Assembly: GCF_000271665.2 (NCBI RefSeq)
Contig: NZ_CP010978.1
Coordinates: 4,881,001 to 4,945,000 of the forward strand
Reading direction: 5' to 3'
DNA: 64,000 nt
From: Pelosinus fermentans JBW45
GTDB taxonomy: Bacteria; Bacillota; Negativicutes; DSM-13327
Position 1 is the first letter of the stretch. The number at the start of each line of letters is the position of its first letter. Below the pieces are notes generated by a model. That model made no database searches, had not been told where the DNA came from, and saw nothing but the letters and a program-made list of their open reading frames with translations. This document shows positions 31,035 to 41,705 of this stretch, piece after piece. Both the position numbers and the translations under genes were made by a program.

Positions 31035-32426
31035 TTATTCCGGATTCACTTCAAGTATTTCTTGATTGTAAGTTGCTGTGTCAATCTCATTCATTATTTT
31101 ACTAGTAGCAACGCCAGCGACCATGGCTCCACTTACGTTCAGCGCAGTTCTTCCCATATCAATTAACGGTTCAATGGCTATCAGCAAACCGACGATCCCC
31201 ACTGGCAAACCCATTGTGGAAAGCACGATCAGAGCTGCAAAGGTAGCACCGCCGCCAACACCAGCAATTCCAAAAGAACCGATAGCAACAATAATCACAA
31301 GCTTAACCAGGAAAGCGAGATCAAGAGGATTAATTCCTACTGTAGGAGCAACCATCACTGCCAGCATTGCTGGGTATATGCCAGCACAGCCATTCTGCCC
31401 AATGCTTACTCCGAAAGAAGCCGATAAATTTGCATAACCTGAAGGAACCCCCAACTTATTGATCAGTGCTTGGATAGTCAGCGGAAGTGTTCCCGCACTT
31501 GTCCGTGATGTAAAGGCAAAAACCAGCACAGGTAGGACCTTTTTGACATAAGTAACGGGATTGAATCCCATTAAAGAGAGTATTATCAGATGCACTATAA
31601 ACATAATAATAAGTGCTACATAAGAAGCAATTACAAACTGAATTAATTGGTAAATATCGGCATAATTACTTGTAGATACAAATTTAGTCATCAACGCCAA
31701 CACTCCATAGGGCGTCAATATCAATACAAAATCTACAAGCTGCATCACGATATCATTCGCTGTCTTTATCGCATTCACAAAAAATTCCGCTGATTGAGGC
31801 TTCGCTTTCTTAATGCCTAACACAGCAATACCAATCAAGGTTGAGAAGAAAACTACCGATAATGTATCCGCACTGCCTTGACCAGTCATAGCATAAAAAG
31901 GATTAGTCGGAATGATTTCTATCAACTGCTGCTGCACAGGTTTTGTCTTAAATGAGGTAAATTTTCCTTCGACGCTTTTCGTAGCCCCCAGCTCAGCTTC
32001 ACCTACCTGCAACCCCTCCGCCGTCAAATGAAATGCTAAGGAAGACCCTGCTCCAATAGCACCCGCAATAGCAGTGGTGAATAACAGTATCCCGATGATT
32101 AGCCCTCCGGCTTTACTAAGGATTTTAATATCCTTCAGGTTCGTGATAGCCGATGTGATCGAAACAATAATCAACGGCATAACAATCATCTTGAGCAACC
32201 GTACATAACCCGATCCTATTACATCAAACCAACTATTTGATTGTTTGATGACGTCTGATGAACCACCAAAAGTATTCTGCAATACACCGCCAAATAGAAC
32301 GCCAAATATAAGTCCTGCCATGACTCGTACCCCAAAACTCACATGCTTACGTTGCATATAATATAAGATATACACGATTCCAAGTATTGCTAAGATATTG
32401 ATGCTTACTGCTAAATCATTACTCAT
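31035..32426 (-). CDS. tcyP: TcyP-type L-cystine/dicarboxylate:cation symporter
   Basis: 463 residues of the DAACS family. There are about eight membrane helices and two hairpin regions, with the Ser-rich block FTSRTSAGTLPLTIQAL and SIGQNGCAGIYPAML near the substrate site. The TcyP subgroup has the N-terminal extension seen here (NILAILGIVYILYYMQRKHVSFGVR). It imports cystine or a related acid with sodium or protons. It is a single-gene unit with a 230-nt leader containing a terminator hairpin. Confidence 0.83.
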   Translation of the reverse strand: MSNDLAVSINILAILGIVYILYYMQRKHVSFGVRVMAGLIFGVLFGGVLQNTFGGSSDVIKQSNSWFDVIGSGYVRLLKMIVMPLIIVSITSAITNLKDIKILSKAGGLIIGILLFTTAIAGAIGAGSSLAFHLTAEGLQVGEAELGATKSVEGKFTSFKTKPVQQQLIEIIPTNPFYAMTGQGSADTLSVVFFSTLIGIAVLGIKKAKPQSAEFFVNAIKTANDIVMQLVDFVLILTPYGVLALMTKFVSTSNYADIYQLIQFVIASYVALIIMFIVHLIILSLMGFNPVTYVKKVLPVLVFAFTSRTSAGTLPLTIQALINKLGVPSGYANLSASFGVSIGQNGCAGIYPAMLAVMVAPTVGINPLDLAFLVKLVIIVAIGSFGIAGVGGGATFAALIVLSTMGLPVGIVGLLIAIEPLIDMGRTALNVSGAMVAGVATSKIMNEIDTATYNQEILEVNPE

Positions 32427-32580
32427 ATTTCTCCTACCTTTCGTAAATAATACATCCGCGATTAAATTAGATTTCGCAATGACTTTTTAAAATACTATTG
32501 TTGATACGTATCTTTCATGCATAGATAACAACTAATTTGCTCTTTTCCCCTTCGATTATCTACCTTCTCCGTAAAAAGAA

Positions 32581-32626
32581 AAATAAAAAGGCCAAGGAAA
32601 CGCTTAAGCGTTTTTTCCTTAGCCTT
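32581..32626 (-). terminator. Terminator hairpin in the tcyP leader
   Basis: AAGGCCAAGGAAACGC (32588-32603) and GCGTTTTTTCCTTAGCCTT (32608-32626), with TTTTATTTTT after the stem on the minus strand. It lies about 155 bases before the tcyP start and downstream of its promoter. It may be an attenuator or the end of a ~70-nt RNA. Confidence 0.65.
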
Positions 32627-32663
32627 CAGTTTTCTGATCAGCCAATATATATTTTACTCACGT

Positions 32664-32692
32664 AGTATAACATAATCTTTTATCTATGCCAA
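32664..32692 (-). promoter_or_regulatory. Promoter upstream of the tcyP leader
   Basis: TTGGCA (32687-32692), 17-bp spacer, TATACT (32664-32669) on the minus strand. Confidence 0.6.
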
Positions 32693-32764
32693 TATTTTGA
32701 GGGGAACTTTTTTGTGTTTAGCTTTAAAGCTCAACTTTATTACCATCATGTGAATTCAAAATTA

Positions 32765-32845
32765 AAAAGGCCTCAATCCCTGATCTTACAAGGATTAAGG
32801 CCCTTTTTTGCCATTACCAATGATACAGTTCTCCGTATCATTTAT
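32765..32845. repeat. Dispersed hairpin repeat, copy A (nuo terminator)
   Basis: AAGGCCTCAATCC pairs with GGATTAAGGCC, followed by TTTTTTGCCATTACCAATGATACAGTTCTCCGTATCA (given here only as the relation to copies B and C at 43275 and 49152). It has T runs on both sides and ends the nuo operon on the minus strand. Confidence 0.6.
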
Positions 32846-32894
32846 AGCTGCTAAAGCTTTAATTAAAAGTTTTGGAGGAAAAATTCCTTTTCTT

Positions 32895-34310
32895 TTACCA
32901 CAACGACCGAGCAGCAGCATTTGCCAGCTCAGCTAATGGCCCAGGGTATATACCAATAAACAATGTTGCAATCAAACTAATCAGAGCCACAATACGCAGC
33001 GATACACTAGCAGTAAACTCCTGCTGATTCTTTGCTTCCTTACTATACATCACTTTGACCACAAGCATGTAATAGTACACCGAAACCATCGACATGACAA
33101 GCCCTAACATAGCAATCCAGAAGTAACCTTTATCTGTAATTGCCATAAATATATACATCTTACCGACGAAACCTGCCATTGGCGGAAGGCCTGCCATAGA
33201 CAACAAGGATACCGTCATAACCACCGCCAAGAAGGGTGACTTTTGAGACAACCCAGAAAGATCGTCAATCTTATCTGAACCGTATTGGTTATTAACGGCA
33301 GTAGTGACAGCAAAGGCACCAACATTAGCCACCATATACAGTACAGCATAAAACAACATCCCCTTGACTCCGGCTGCATCAGCAGCCAAGAGACCTGATA
33401 AAATATAACCAGCTTGCGCGATGGAGGAGTAGGCCAACATGCGCTTGGTATTCGTCTGCCATATCGCAACTATAATACCTACAATCATACTTAGGCCAGC
33501 CAATAGACTGACAATCGTCAACCAATAGGCTTGTAAGTCGGCAAATGCTACTAAGAAAACCCGCAGTAATACGGCAACCCCAGCAGCTTTTGATGCCATC
33601 GCCAACATGGCAGTAACGGGAATCGGCGCGCCTTCATAAACATCGGGAGCCCACATATGAAAAGGAACAATAGACATTTTAAAACAGAAACCGGCAAGCA
33701 TAAGTCCTAACCCCAGCAGCATAGCCGGACTAGCAGTAATATGAGCAGCGATCTCACTCAGCACAATACTGCCGGTAAAGCCATATACCCAGCTCATACC
33801 ATACAGTAAAACTGCGCTTGCTGCCGAACCAAGAATCAAATACTTTGTGCCAGCTTCACTTGACTTACTACTTCTTAGATCAAAGCCAACTAGAATATAA
33901 AATATAATGGTCATCAATTCCAAGCCAACAAACACCGTTAATAAATCATTTGCGGAGGCCATAACCATCATACCCACTAAACTTAGGAGTAATAATGCAT
34001 AAAACTCCCCAGTGTTGTGAGTCAGTCCTTCTATATAATCAAAGGAAAACAGCAGGGTTAAGATCGTCGCCACTATGAATAACTGCTTGAAAAACAAAGC
34101 AAATTTATCGACGACAAAAAAACCATGATACACCGTAGCTGAAGCCCCATGTTGGTTAAAGGTATAAACTAAAATCCCCAATAAACCACAAACTGCAAAA
34201 TACCCTAAACTACGGCGAGCTTCTTGACGCGGCATCAATAAGTCAAAGACGATGATGAGCAAAGCAAGAATTACAACGGCTATCTCACTGGTCAACAGCG
34301 CAATATTCAT
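32895..34310 (-). CDS. nuoN: NADH-quinone oxidoreductase subunit N
   Basis: 471 residues and about 14 membrane helices. An antiporter-like proton-pumping subunit with the conserved Glu in FVGLELMTIIFYILVGF and Lys in SKAAGVAVLLR. It is the last gene of the eleven-gene operon and overlaps nuoM by 4 bases. Confidence 0.93.
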   Translation of the reverse strand: MNIALLTSEIAVVILALLIIVFDLLMPRQEARRSLGYFAVCGLLGILVYTFNQHGASATVYHGFFVVDKFALFFKQLFIVATILTLLFSFDYIEGLTHNTGEFYALLLLSLVGMMVMASANDLLTVFVGLELMTIIFYILVGFDLRSSKSSEAGTKYLILGSAASAVLLYGMSWVYGFTGSIVLSEIAAHITASPAMLLGLGLMLAGFCFKMSIVPFHMWAPDVYEGAPIPVTAMLAMASKAAGVAVLLRVFLVAFADLQAYWLTIVSLLAGLSMIVGIIVAIWQTNTKRMLAYSSIAQAGYILSGLLAADAAGVKGMLFYAVLYMVANVGAFAVTTAVNNQYGSDKIDDLSGLSQKSPFLAVVMTVSLLSMAGLPPMAGFVGKMYIFMAITDKGYFWIAMLGLVMSMVSVYYYMLVVKVMYSKEAKNQQEFTASVSLRIVALISLIATLFIGIYPGPLAELANAAARSLW

Positions 34311-35842
34311 TGAAAAACACCTCCCAGCAAGGTCGGCGTAACATGCAGCTTAACTAGTAACGCCATTACCGGCTCCATGCCACTATTAACCATACCCATT
34401 AATAATTGTGGGAAAACACCAACTACTACTAAAACAGTCCCCAGTAATACAAGGGATACTAATTCAACTCCAGAAGCATCACGGCAAGTATCAAATTCCG
34501 CGCGCCGCGGACCAAATAGCACATTTGCCAGCACGCGCAATATATAAAGCGCAGTGAAAACAATACCGGAAATGGCCAGAAGAGTATGGAGCGGGTATAC
34601 TTTAAATGCACCCACAAAGGTCGTAAACTCGGGGATGAATCCGGCTAACCCCGGAAGCCCTAACGAGCTCATACCAGCTAACATAAAGCCAGTAGCTACA
34701 CGTGGCATTTGGTGTGCTAACCCACCAAGACTTAGAACCTGCCGAGTATTTGTTTTGTCATAAACAAGACCAATCATTGCAAAAAATAAGGCGCTCATTA
34801 TCCCATGGGCAAACATATTTGCAATCGCACCATCAATGCTGATAACATTTAAAGCTGCAAAGCCAATCAGTATATATCCCATATGGGATATTGACGAATA
34901 CCCCACAATATATTTTAAGTCTTTTTGCGCTATGGTAACAAACGCAGCATACAAAACATTAACCACCGCAAAAAATGCAATAAACGGCGCCCAGAATTTA
35001 ACCCCTAGCGGTAAAATGAGCAACCCAATTCGAATTAAACCATAGCCGCCGATTTTCTTTAACACTCCAGCATGGAGCATAGATACTCCTGTCGGAGCTG
35101 CCGCATAACCGTCCGGTGCCCAACTATAAAAGGGCCACATTGATAAAGTAGAACCAAAGCCAAGCAGCAATAAGAAAAATGTGAAGACTTGAACATCTTC
35201 TGATAAATTCCCCATCATATGAGCCTGAGCTAGAACTTGCATACTGAATGTTCGCATCCCTGCCGGAAACGCATTCACATATAACGCGATAACCCCGGCA
35301 AGCATGAAGGCTGAACCTAATAGCAAGTAAATTGTCAGCTTCATCGCCGCATATTCTTTACTCACTCTTTCCGAAGAACCCCAAACAACTACCATAATGT
35401 AACTTGGTATGATCCCTAGTTCGTAAAACAATAAGAATATGAACAAATCCTGGGATACAAATGTTCCGATTGCACCGACTACCAAGAGCAGCAATTGAAT
35501 AAAGAATTCTTTAGAGCGTTTCTCCACATTCCAAGAAACAAAGATAGTGGAAAAACCAACCAGCATAGTTAATAGCAGCAGCGGCAAGGAAATTCCATCC
35601 ACACCTAAAGCGTACGATACTCCAAGCTCGGTAATCCAAGGGACATTCTCTATATATTGCAGTCCACCCAAGCTAACATCATAGGCCCAGTAAGCATACA
35701 AGGTTAAGCCGAGAGCGATTGCCATCGTTACAGCTGATATCATTTTTATCGTTTTGTCCGCTTCACGCGGCATAAAGGACAATACCAGTATCCCCCAGAT
35801 AGGCGTTAGTAAAATTGTCGTTAATAATGGAAAATCAACCAT
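34307..35842 (-). CDS. nuoM: NADH-quinone oxidoreductase subunit M
   Basis: About 511 residues and 14 membrane helices. Marks of NuoM are FLLFYELGIIPSYIMV with the key Glu, and LHAGVLKKIGGYGLIR with the key Lys. Proton-pumping antiporter-like subunit. The ATG at 35842 has GGAGGTGATTAC upstream; the earlier in-frame start (35869) lies within nuoL and is less likely. Confidence 0.93.
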   Translation of the reverse strand: MVDFPLLTTILLTPIWGILVLSFMPREADKTIKMISAVTMAIALGLTLYAYWAYDVSLGGLQYIENVPWITELGVSYALGVDGISLPLLLLTMLVGFSTIFVSWNVEKRSKEFFIQLLLLVVGAIGTFVSQDLFIFLLFYELGIIPSYIMVVVWGSSERVSKEYAAMKLTIYLLLGSAFMLAGVIALYVNAFPAGMRTFSMQVLAQAHMMGNLSEDVQVFTFFLLLLGFGSTLSMWPFYSWAPDGYAAAPTGVSMLHAGVLKKIGGYGLIRIGLLILPLGVKFWAPFIAFFAVVNVLYAAFVTIAQKDLKYIVGYSSISHMGYILIGFAALNVISIDGAIANMFAHGIMSALFFAMIGLVYDKTNTRQVLSLGGLAHQMPRVATGFMLAGMSSLGLPGLAGFIPEFTTFVGAFKVYPLHTLLAISGIVFTALYILRVLANVLFGPRRAEFDTCRDASGVELVSLVLLGTVLVVVGVFPQLLMGMVNSGMEPVMALLVKLHVTPTLLGGVFQ

Positions 35843-35843
35843 T

Positions 35844-37748
35844 TTAGTAATCACCTCCCGATAAAACACCCTTAAATAGTGGGCTAAGCAGCACTAACCA
35901 TACTACAAGGATTAGCATCGCTCCAAACATGATTAAGCCGTATCGCTGCAGCTTACCAGTCTGGGATTTGCGCACTAAATCGCCAAGCCCAACCGGTAAA
36001 CCAGCTATCCCATTTACAATGCCTTCAACAAAATGAAGCTCCAACCAATACAAAATCTTGCCTAAGCCATCAACAAAGGTGTGATTGAGCCATAGGTAAA
36101 ATTCATCAATATAATATTTGTGGAAACTCAGCTTATATAAAGTGCTGAAACGTCTGGACAGTTTATCAGGTGAAACCTTGCCCGAACCGTATATATACCA
36201 AGCCAAGGAAATCGCTAATATAGACAATACCGTCGACGTTGCCGCGATACCCCAATGTAAACCTTCGTGTGAGGCCGAACCGAAACGAACCCAGTCACCA
36301 AAGTGGTTAGCATAAGGTATATACCCGCCAATAACAGCAAGAACGCCAAGCACTACCAATGGGATTCGCATGGACATTGGCGCCTCATGGGGCTGATTGT
36401 CTGGTTTTTCCGATCCACAAAAGACGACAATCAGCAATCTTGCCATATAAAACGCTGTCATAAAGGAAGTCACTACGGCAATGGTGTATAACGGCATACT
36501 AACCTGGGAAACCGCCAGCAGAATTTCATCCTTTGAAAAGAATCCCGCAAATGGTGGAATACCAGATATAGCAAGTACACCAATCGTCATAGCGGCAAAA
36601 GTGACTGGCATTTTATGACGCAAGCCGCCCATCTCAAAAATGTCATTTTTATTTGGCAAACCGTGCAATACCGCGCCGGCTGCTAAGAACATCAATGCTT
36701 TGAAAAAGGCATGTGTCATAAGATGAAACATGGAGGCCGTAACACTGCCTACCCCAAGCGCTAACATCATATAACCCAACTGGCTGACAGTAGAATACGC
36801 TAAAATGCGTTTAATATCCCGCTGGGTAAAGGCGATACTGGCAGCAAAGCAAGCTGTGAACGCCCCGATCCAGGCTATTACCTCCATTGCATTTGGCAAA
36901 ACACTGAATAAGAAAAAAGCTCTAGCTACCAAGTACACCCCAGCTACTACCATGGTAGCGGCATGAATAAGGGCTGATACCGGTGTTGGCCCCTCCATCG
37001 CATCAGGCAGCCACACATGCAGCGGGAATTGTCCAGATTTTCCGATAGGACCAAGGAATAAGAGGAGTGCTACTATAGTCAGCAAATTTGTGCCATGCTC
37101 TGCAACATATAGAGGCACATTAGATGCTAACTGCTGAAAGTCCAACGTACCAAATAAAATCTGCAAAAATAATATTCCGACCAGCAACCCAAAATCACCA
37201 ATGCGCGTAGTAATAAAGGCTTTTTTAGCAGCTTCCCGCGCAGAAATCTTGTGGAAATAGTAGCCAATTAAAAGATAGGAACATAATCCAACCAATTCCC
37301 AAAAAACAAACAACTGCACAAAGTTAACCGCAATAACTAATCCTAACATAGCAGATGCAAACAATGACAAGTACGCAAAAAAACGTCCAAATCCAGCATC
37401 ACCACGCATATATCCAATAGAATAGATTTGCACCATCAGGGCTACCAATGTAACGATTACCAGCATCATAGCCGATATAGGATCAATATATACCCCCATA
37501 TCAACAGTGAGTCCCGATATAGAAAGCCAAGGTATTCTTTGAATCAACGGATTATCCACCGTGATATTATTAGCTATAACACCATACCCTACCCCTAAGG
37601 ACAAGGCAAAGCTGATTAAGCTCATGCAAACAGACACCGTCGCCGCCAATATAGGAAGGCGACGCAGAAAAAATCCCACTATTATAAAACTCATTGCCGG
37701 TAACAACGGAATAAGCGCAGCATGAGACAATGCATATTGGTTAAACAA
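35844..37748 (-). CDS. nuoL: NADH-quinone oxidoreductase subunit L
   Basis: 634 residues and about 16 membrane helices, with the long lateral helix near the C-terminus typical of NuoL. Conserved VFWELVGLCSYLLIGYYF and ALIHAATMVVAGVYL. Distal proton pump of the membrane arm. Normal length. Confidence 0.93.
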   Translation of the reverse strand: MFNQYALSHAALIPLLPAMSFIIVGFFLRRLPILAATVSVCMSLISFALSLGVGYGVIANNITVDNPLIQRIPWLSISGLTVDMGVYIDPISAMMLVIVTLVALMVQIYSIGYMRGDAGFGRFFAYLSLFASAMLGLVIAVNFVQLFVFWELVGLCSYLLIGYYFHKISAREAAKKAFITTRIGDFGLLVGILFLQILFGTLDFQQLASNVPLYVAEHGTNLLTIVALLLFLGPIGKSGQFPLHVWLPDAMEGPTPVSALIHAATMVVAGVYLVARAFFLFSVLPNAMEVIAWIGAFTACFAASIAFTQRDIKRILAYSTVSQLGYMMLALGVGSVTASMFHLMTHAFFKALMFLAAGAVLHGLPNKNDIFEMGGLRHKMPVTFAAMTIGVLAISGIPPFAGFFSKDEILLAVSQVSMPLYTIAVVTSFMTAFYMARLLIVVFCGSEKPDNQPHEAPMSMRIPLVVLGVLAVIGGYIPYANHFGDWVRFGSASHEGLHWGIAATSTVLSILAISLAWYIYGSGKVSPDKLSRRFSTLYKLSFHKYYIDEFYLWLNHTFVDGLGKILYWLELHFVEGIVNGIAGLPVGLGDLVRKSQTGKLQRYGLIMFGAMLILVVWLVLLSPLFKGVLSGGDY

Positions 37749-37776
37749 ATTTCTTCACCTACTCTCTAATGCAATT

Positions 37777-38085
37777 TTACCAGCGCATCTCATCAAGTCT
37801 CGCAGCATGCACCGTGTTCCGATCATAATATACTCGAAAGATCATTGCCATTCCAACTGCTACTTCAGCAGCCGCTACTGTAATCGTAAATATGGCAAAT
37901 ATTTGCCCGGTTAAAACCTCCGGTGTTATAAAGCGTGAAAAGGCAATTAAGTTTATATTGACAGCATTAAGCATCAGCTCAATGCTCATTAAAATACCGA
38001 CGATCGTTCTCTTGCTCAATACCCCATACAAGCCAATCGCAAATACGATAGCCGCTACTGTTAAAAAATGAACCAATCCAATCAT
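37777..38085 (-). CDS. nuoK: NADH-quinone oxidoreductase subunit K
   Basis: 102 residues and three helices with two membrane-buried Glu (GILMSIELMLNAVNINL, AAAEVAVGMAMIF). Couples the quinone site to the pumps. Overlaps nuoJ by 4 bases. Confidence 0.92.
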   Translation of the reverse strand: MIGLVHFLTVAAIVFAIGLYGVLSKRTIVGILMSIELMLNAVNINLIAFSRFITPEVLTGQIFAIFTITVAAAEVAVGMAMIFRVYYDRNTVHAARLDEMRW

Positions 38086-38591
38086 TCTTCCACTCCCTTT
38101 GCCAAAACAATCGCACCAATCATAGCTGCCAGCAAGAGCACTGCCGCTGCTTCCATTACCACCATATAATCGGTTAATATTAACTGAGCAAGGAGCGAAG
38201 GGGTATCTTCAACAATCACCCCACTGGAATAATGCCAGGGTGTAGTAGCTATGACTCCTAAGGTAACAACAACAAACAAGCCGCTTACTAATGTAACTAC
38301 GCGGGACGGAATATTTACTTCCGTATCATTCGTCCCATGCCGACTACTACGCCTGGTAAGCATCGTCCCAAGAACAAAAACAATAGCAATTGCCCCATTG
38401 TAGATCAGAATTTGGACTGCTGCCAAAAAGTCCGCCTGCAACAGCACATACAAGCCGCTTACGCCGATAAAACATAAAGCCAGCAGTAATGCACTGTGCA
38501 CAAGATTGCTTTTTGTCACAACCCCAAAGGCAGCTGCTACTGTAATCGCCGCAAATATATAAAATGCAACAGTATAGATCAGCTCATTCAT
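38082..38591 (-). CDS. nuoJ: NADH-quinone oxidoreductase subunit J
   Basis: About 169 residues and five helices. TM3 region VQILIYNGAIAIVFVLGTML with the pi-bulge Tyr motif. ATG at 38591 (MNELIYTVAFY) with GGAGGGAGAAGG; the in-frame start at 38630 lies inside nuoI. Overlaps nuoI by 8 bases. Confidence 0.91.
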   Translation of the reverse strand: MNELIYTVAFYIFAAITVAAAFGVVTKSNLVHSALLLALCFIGVSGLYVLLQADFLAAVQILIYNGAIAIVFVLGTMLTRRSSRHGTNDTEVNIPSRVVTLVSGLFVVVTLGVIATTPWHYSSGVIVEDTPSLLAQLILTDYMVVMEAAAVLLLAAMIGAIVLAKGVEE

Positions 38592-39057
38592 CCTTCTCCC
38601 TCCTCTTAAGGGTATCCTCTTGCTCAGCATTGGACTTGTCCGCTGGAGCTACATCTACAGTCGCTGATTTTTGCTTTGAAATAGCTAAACAATCAACATC
38701 CAATTCATCTTTAAAGTACCGTGAATTCTCATAATTTTTGTCCCAACAAATAGCGTTTGTCGGACATGCTTCAATACAATAATTACAATACAGACATAAT
38801 CCTGAATGATATACATATGACTTTAAGTGCCGTTTTTTCTGCTCATCAGTGCCTGTAGTCAACTCAATAACATGATTAGGGCATGCCCTTGCGCACAGTC
38901 CGCACGCGATGCATTTTTCATTGTCTAACTTCAGCTCACCGCCACGAAAACGATCGGGCATGGTTAGCTTTATTTCGGGATACTGCAGCGTTTCCTTTTT
39001 GTTAAAAAAAGCTTTTAAGGTTACGCGCATGCCCTCTAATAATCCTTTACCAACCAT
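38584..39057 (-). CDS. nuoI: NADH-quinone oxidoreductase subunit I
   Basis: 157 residues with two [4Fe-4S] motifs, CIACGLCARACPNH and CLYCNYCIEACPTNA (clusters N6a and N6b). In complexes lacking NuoEFG it is the probable docking point for ferredoxin. The C-terminal tail is charged and variable. Confidence 0.92.
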   Translation of the reverse strand: MVGKGLLEGMRVTLKAFFNKKETLQYPEIKLTMPDRFRGGELKLDNEKCIACGLCARACPNHVIELTTGTDEQKKRHLKSYVYHSGLCLYCNYCIEACPTNAICWDKNYENSRYFKDELDVDCLAISKQKSATVDVAPADKSNAEQEDTLKRREKDE

Positions 39058-39068
39058 AGCTTTCCCTC

Positions 39069-40109
39069 CTAACTAAAAAACTCGTAAATATACATGCCAA
39101 TCCCGGTAACAATGATATTAAGCAGCGCCAATGGCAGTAACACTTTCCAGCCGAAAGACATAAGCTGATCAATGCGCAGCCTGGGAAAAGTCCAGCGAAA
39201 CCACATAAATAGGAAAATCATCCCGCCAACTTTAAGAAAAAACCATACCCAGCCAGGAAGCCATGGTCCATTCCAACCACCTAAAAACAATGTGGTTGCA
39301 ATCACTGAAACAGCTAATAAATTGGCATATTCCGCCAAAAAGAACAGAGCCCATCGCATGCCAGTATATTCAGTAAATGGCCCAGCAACTATTTCTGACT
39401 CACCTTCGACTAAGTCAAAAGGTGCCCGATTAATTTCTGCTGTTGCCGTAATAACATAAACCACAAAGGCAATAGGCTGTAAAACGATAAACCAAGTATG
39501 CTGTTGTGCGGCTACTATCGTGCTCATCCGCATCGACCCCGCCAGCATCACGATTCCTAGAATCGAAAGCACCATTGGAACCTCATAACTAAGCATTTGG
39601 GCAACCGTCCTCATACCGCCCACCAAAGAATACTTGTTATTAGAGGCCCACCCTGCCATCAGAAAAGGTAAAACCGACTGGGAGGACATCGCTATAAAAT
39701 AAAAAATACCAATATTTAAATCCGCAAAAATAGCCTTATTATCAAAGGGAAACACTACAAAAACTGCAGCTGCGGGGATAAACAGCAATATCGGCGCCAA
39801 AATCCACATCCATTTGTCAGCGCCAGCTGGCATAATATCCTCTTTTGCCATTAGCTTAATCATATCAGCCACCGACTGCAGCGTACCCCCTGGACCGACG
39901 CGGTTAGGACCTGACCGTCTCTGCATGAAGGCACTTACCTTTCGTTCCGTGTAAACCAATACAACTGCCGTCAAGGAAATAATCGTAAAAATAGCCCCAA
40001 TATTTATTAAACTCATGCAGATATCTACTAACTGTGGATCAGGTAGAAAGTGCCCTAAGATACCTCTTAGTATTTCTGCAATTTTAAACAATCCTGTTAT
40101 CTCTTGCAT
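39069..40109 (-). CDS. nuoH: NADH-quinone oxidoreductase subunit H
   Basis: 346 residues and eight helices. Marks: [21 protein letters not shown] and the acidic loop [17 protein letters not shown]. Forms the quinone chamber with NuoB and NuoD. AGAGGAGTCATAAGGC precedes the ATG. Confidence 0.93.
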   Translation of the reverse strand: MQEITGLFKIAEILRGILGHFLPDPQLVDICMSLINIGAIFTIISLTAVVLVYTERKVSAFMQRRSGPNRVGPGGTLQSVADMIKLMAKEDIMPAGADKWMWILAPILLFIPAAAVFVVFPFDNKAIFADLNIGIFYFIAMSSQSVLPFLMAGWASNNKYSLVGGMRTVAQMLSYEVPMVLSILGIVMLAGSMRMSTIVAAQQHTWFIVLQPIAFVVYVITATAEINRAPFDLVEGESEIVAGPFTEYTGMRWALFFLAEYANLLAVSVIATTLFLGGWNGPWLPGWVWFFLKVGGMIFLFMWFRWTFPRLRIDQLMSFGWKVLLPLALLNIIVTGIGMYIYEFFS

Positions 40110-40134
40110 GCCTTATGACTCCTCTTAATAAAGT

Positions 40135-41232
40135 TTAGCAATCCACTTCCCCCATCAATGAATCTAATGTCGCCAGTACAGCTACAACATCACCGATAAG
40201 CAAGCCTTGGCAAGCTTCATTCAGTACCTGCAGATTAATAAAGGAAGGGCGACGCACATGGAGGCGATAGGGGTTAACTCCGCCATCGCTAACGATATAA
40301 TACCCTAGCTCACCGCGCGGGTTTTCGATAGAATGATACACTTCACCAGCCGGTGGCTTCAACACTTTGGGAACAGTAGCCATAACTGTGCCTTCAGGCA
40401 TTTGCTCCAGCGCCTGTGTAACAATACTAGCACTCTGCTTCATTTCTTCCATTCGGACGATATAACGATCCCAACAGTCACCAACTTGGCCTAGTGGCAC
40501 GCTAAAATCAAAACGGTCATAAATACCATATGGCTCCACTTTTCGAATATCATAGTCAACGCCTGAAGCCCGCAAGGCAGGTCCAGTCAAACCAATTTCT
40601 AATGCTCTTTGACCACTAATCACGCCAGTATTTTTTAAACGGTGATACAGAATTTCATTGCCTGTCAATAAACGGTGGTATTCATCAAGCATAGCAGGAA
40701 AATCTGTCAAAAAGCGCTGCAGTGCCGGGATAAATTCTGACGGTATATCAGCTGAGACACCGCCAAATCGTATATAGGTATAGGTCTGCCTAGCACCGCA
40801 GGCCATATCAAACAAATCCAAAATCCGCTCACGACTGCGAAAACCAAACATCATTCCGGTAGAAGCGCCAAGGTCAATTGCCAGCGACCCCATAAAAATC
40901 AGATGACTGGCAATTCGATTCAATTCAGTCATAATGATTCGCAAATATTCCGCACGTTCGGGCACTTTAATGCCTACCATTTTTTCTACCGTCTGACAAT
41001 ATCCTAAGTTATTTCCCATGGATGAAACATAGTCCAAACGATCCGTATAGGGGATAAATTGGGCATAAGTTCGACTTTCCGCCAACTTTTCAATGCCACG
41101 ATGCAGATAACCCATATGCGGGATAGCTTGAACTACCGTTTCGCCATCCAATTCCAGCACGACTTGTAATACACCATGCGTACTAGGATGCTGCGGTCCC
41201 ATATTCAAAGTAAAGGTTTCTGTCTTTAGCAT
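40135..41232 (-). CDS. nuoD: NADH-quinone oxidoreductase subunit D
   Basis: 365 residues. Starts [18 protein letters not shown], with the quinone-site His in GPQHPSTHG. Ends with the family DSLMGEVDC, where the extra [NiFe]-site cysteines of hydrogenases are absent. 49-kDa subunit of the quinone module. Confidence 0.93.
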   Translation of the reverse strand: MLKTETFTLNMGPQHPSTHGVLQVVLELDGETVVQAIPHMGYLHRGIEKLAESRTYAQFIPYTDRLDYVSSMGNNLGYCQTVEKMVGIKVPERAEYLRIIMTELNRIASHLIFMGSLAIDLGASTGMMFGFRSRERILDLFDMACGARQTYTYIRFGGVSADIPSEFIPALQRFLTDFPAMLDEYHRLLTGNEILYHRLKNTGVISGQRALEIGLTGPALRASGVDYDIRKVEPYGIYDRFDFSVPLGQVGDCWDRYIVRMEEMKQSASIVTQALEQMPEGTVMATVPKVLKPPAGEVYHSIENPRGELGYYIVSDGGVNPYRLHVRRPSFINLQVLNEACQGLLIGDVVAVLATLDSLMGEVDC

Positions 41233-41237
41233 GCTCT

Positions 41238-41705
41238 TTACCTCCTTTCCCCTGCATTACCAATATTGTACGTTTTGCGCAATGGATGTCCATCAAACTC
41301 ATCCCGCAGTAATATACGCCGCAAATCAGGATGCCCGGTAAATCTTACGCCTAGCAAATCATATATTTCCCGCTCCTGAAAATTTGCAGAAGGCCAAATA
41401 ACGGTGGCTGATGGAACTTGAGAATCTTCCATACCACAACGGGTCTTCACTGTAATCGCCTGTCGAAGCGGCAAAGAGTATAAATGATAAACAATTTCTA
41501 TATATTCCAAATAATCGACTGCCGTCAGATTACGCAGCATATTAAATTGATACGACTCGTTAGTTTTAAGAAACCTGAGTATATCTAGCAAACGATGTGG
41601 CAGAGCAAGTAAAGCTGACTGAGCTTCCTCGCCAATAATTTTTACATCTTCTAAATACCGAGCTTGTAGCTCAGCCAATGAACTATTTATGTCTTGATTA
41701 CTCAT
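41238..41705 (-). CDS. nuoC: NADH-quinone oxidoreductase subunit C
   Basis: 155 residues: the 30-kDa subunit domain with [26 protein letters not shown]. Separate from nuoD, not fused. Overlaps nuoB by 4 bases. Confidence 0.92.
   Translation of the reverse strand: MSNQDINSSLAELQARYLEDVKIIGEEAQSALLALPHRLLDILRFLKTNESYQFNMLRNLTAVDYLEYIEIVYHLYSLPLRQAITVKTRCGMEDSQVPSATVIWPSANFQEREIYDLLGVRFTGHPDLRRILLRDEFDGHPLRKTYNIGNAGERR

Noticed and set aside
32581-32692. SAM or T-box riboswitch before the cystine transporter
   Set aside because: None of the conserved motifs of these leaders could be found.
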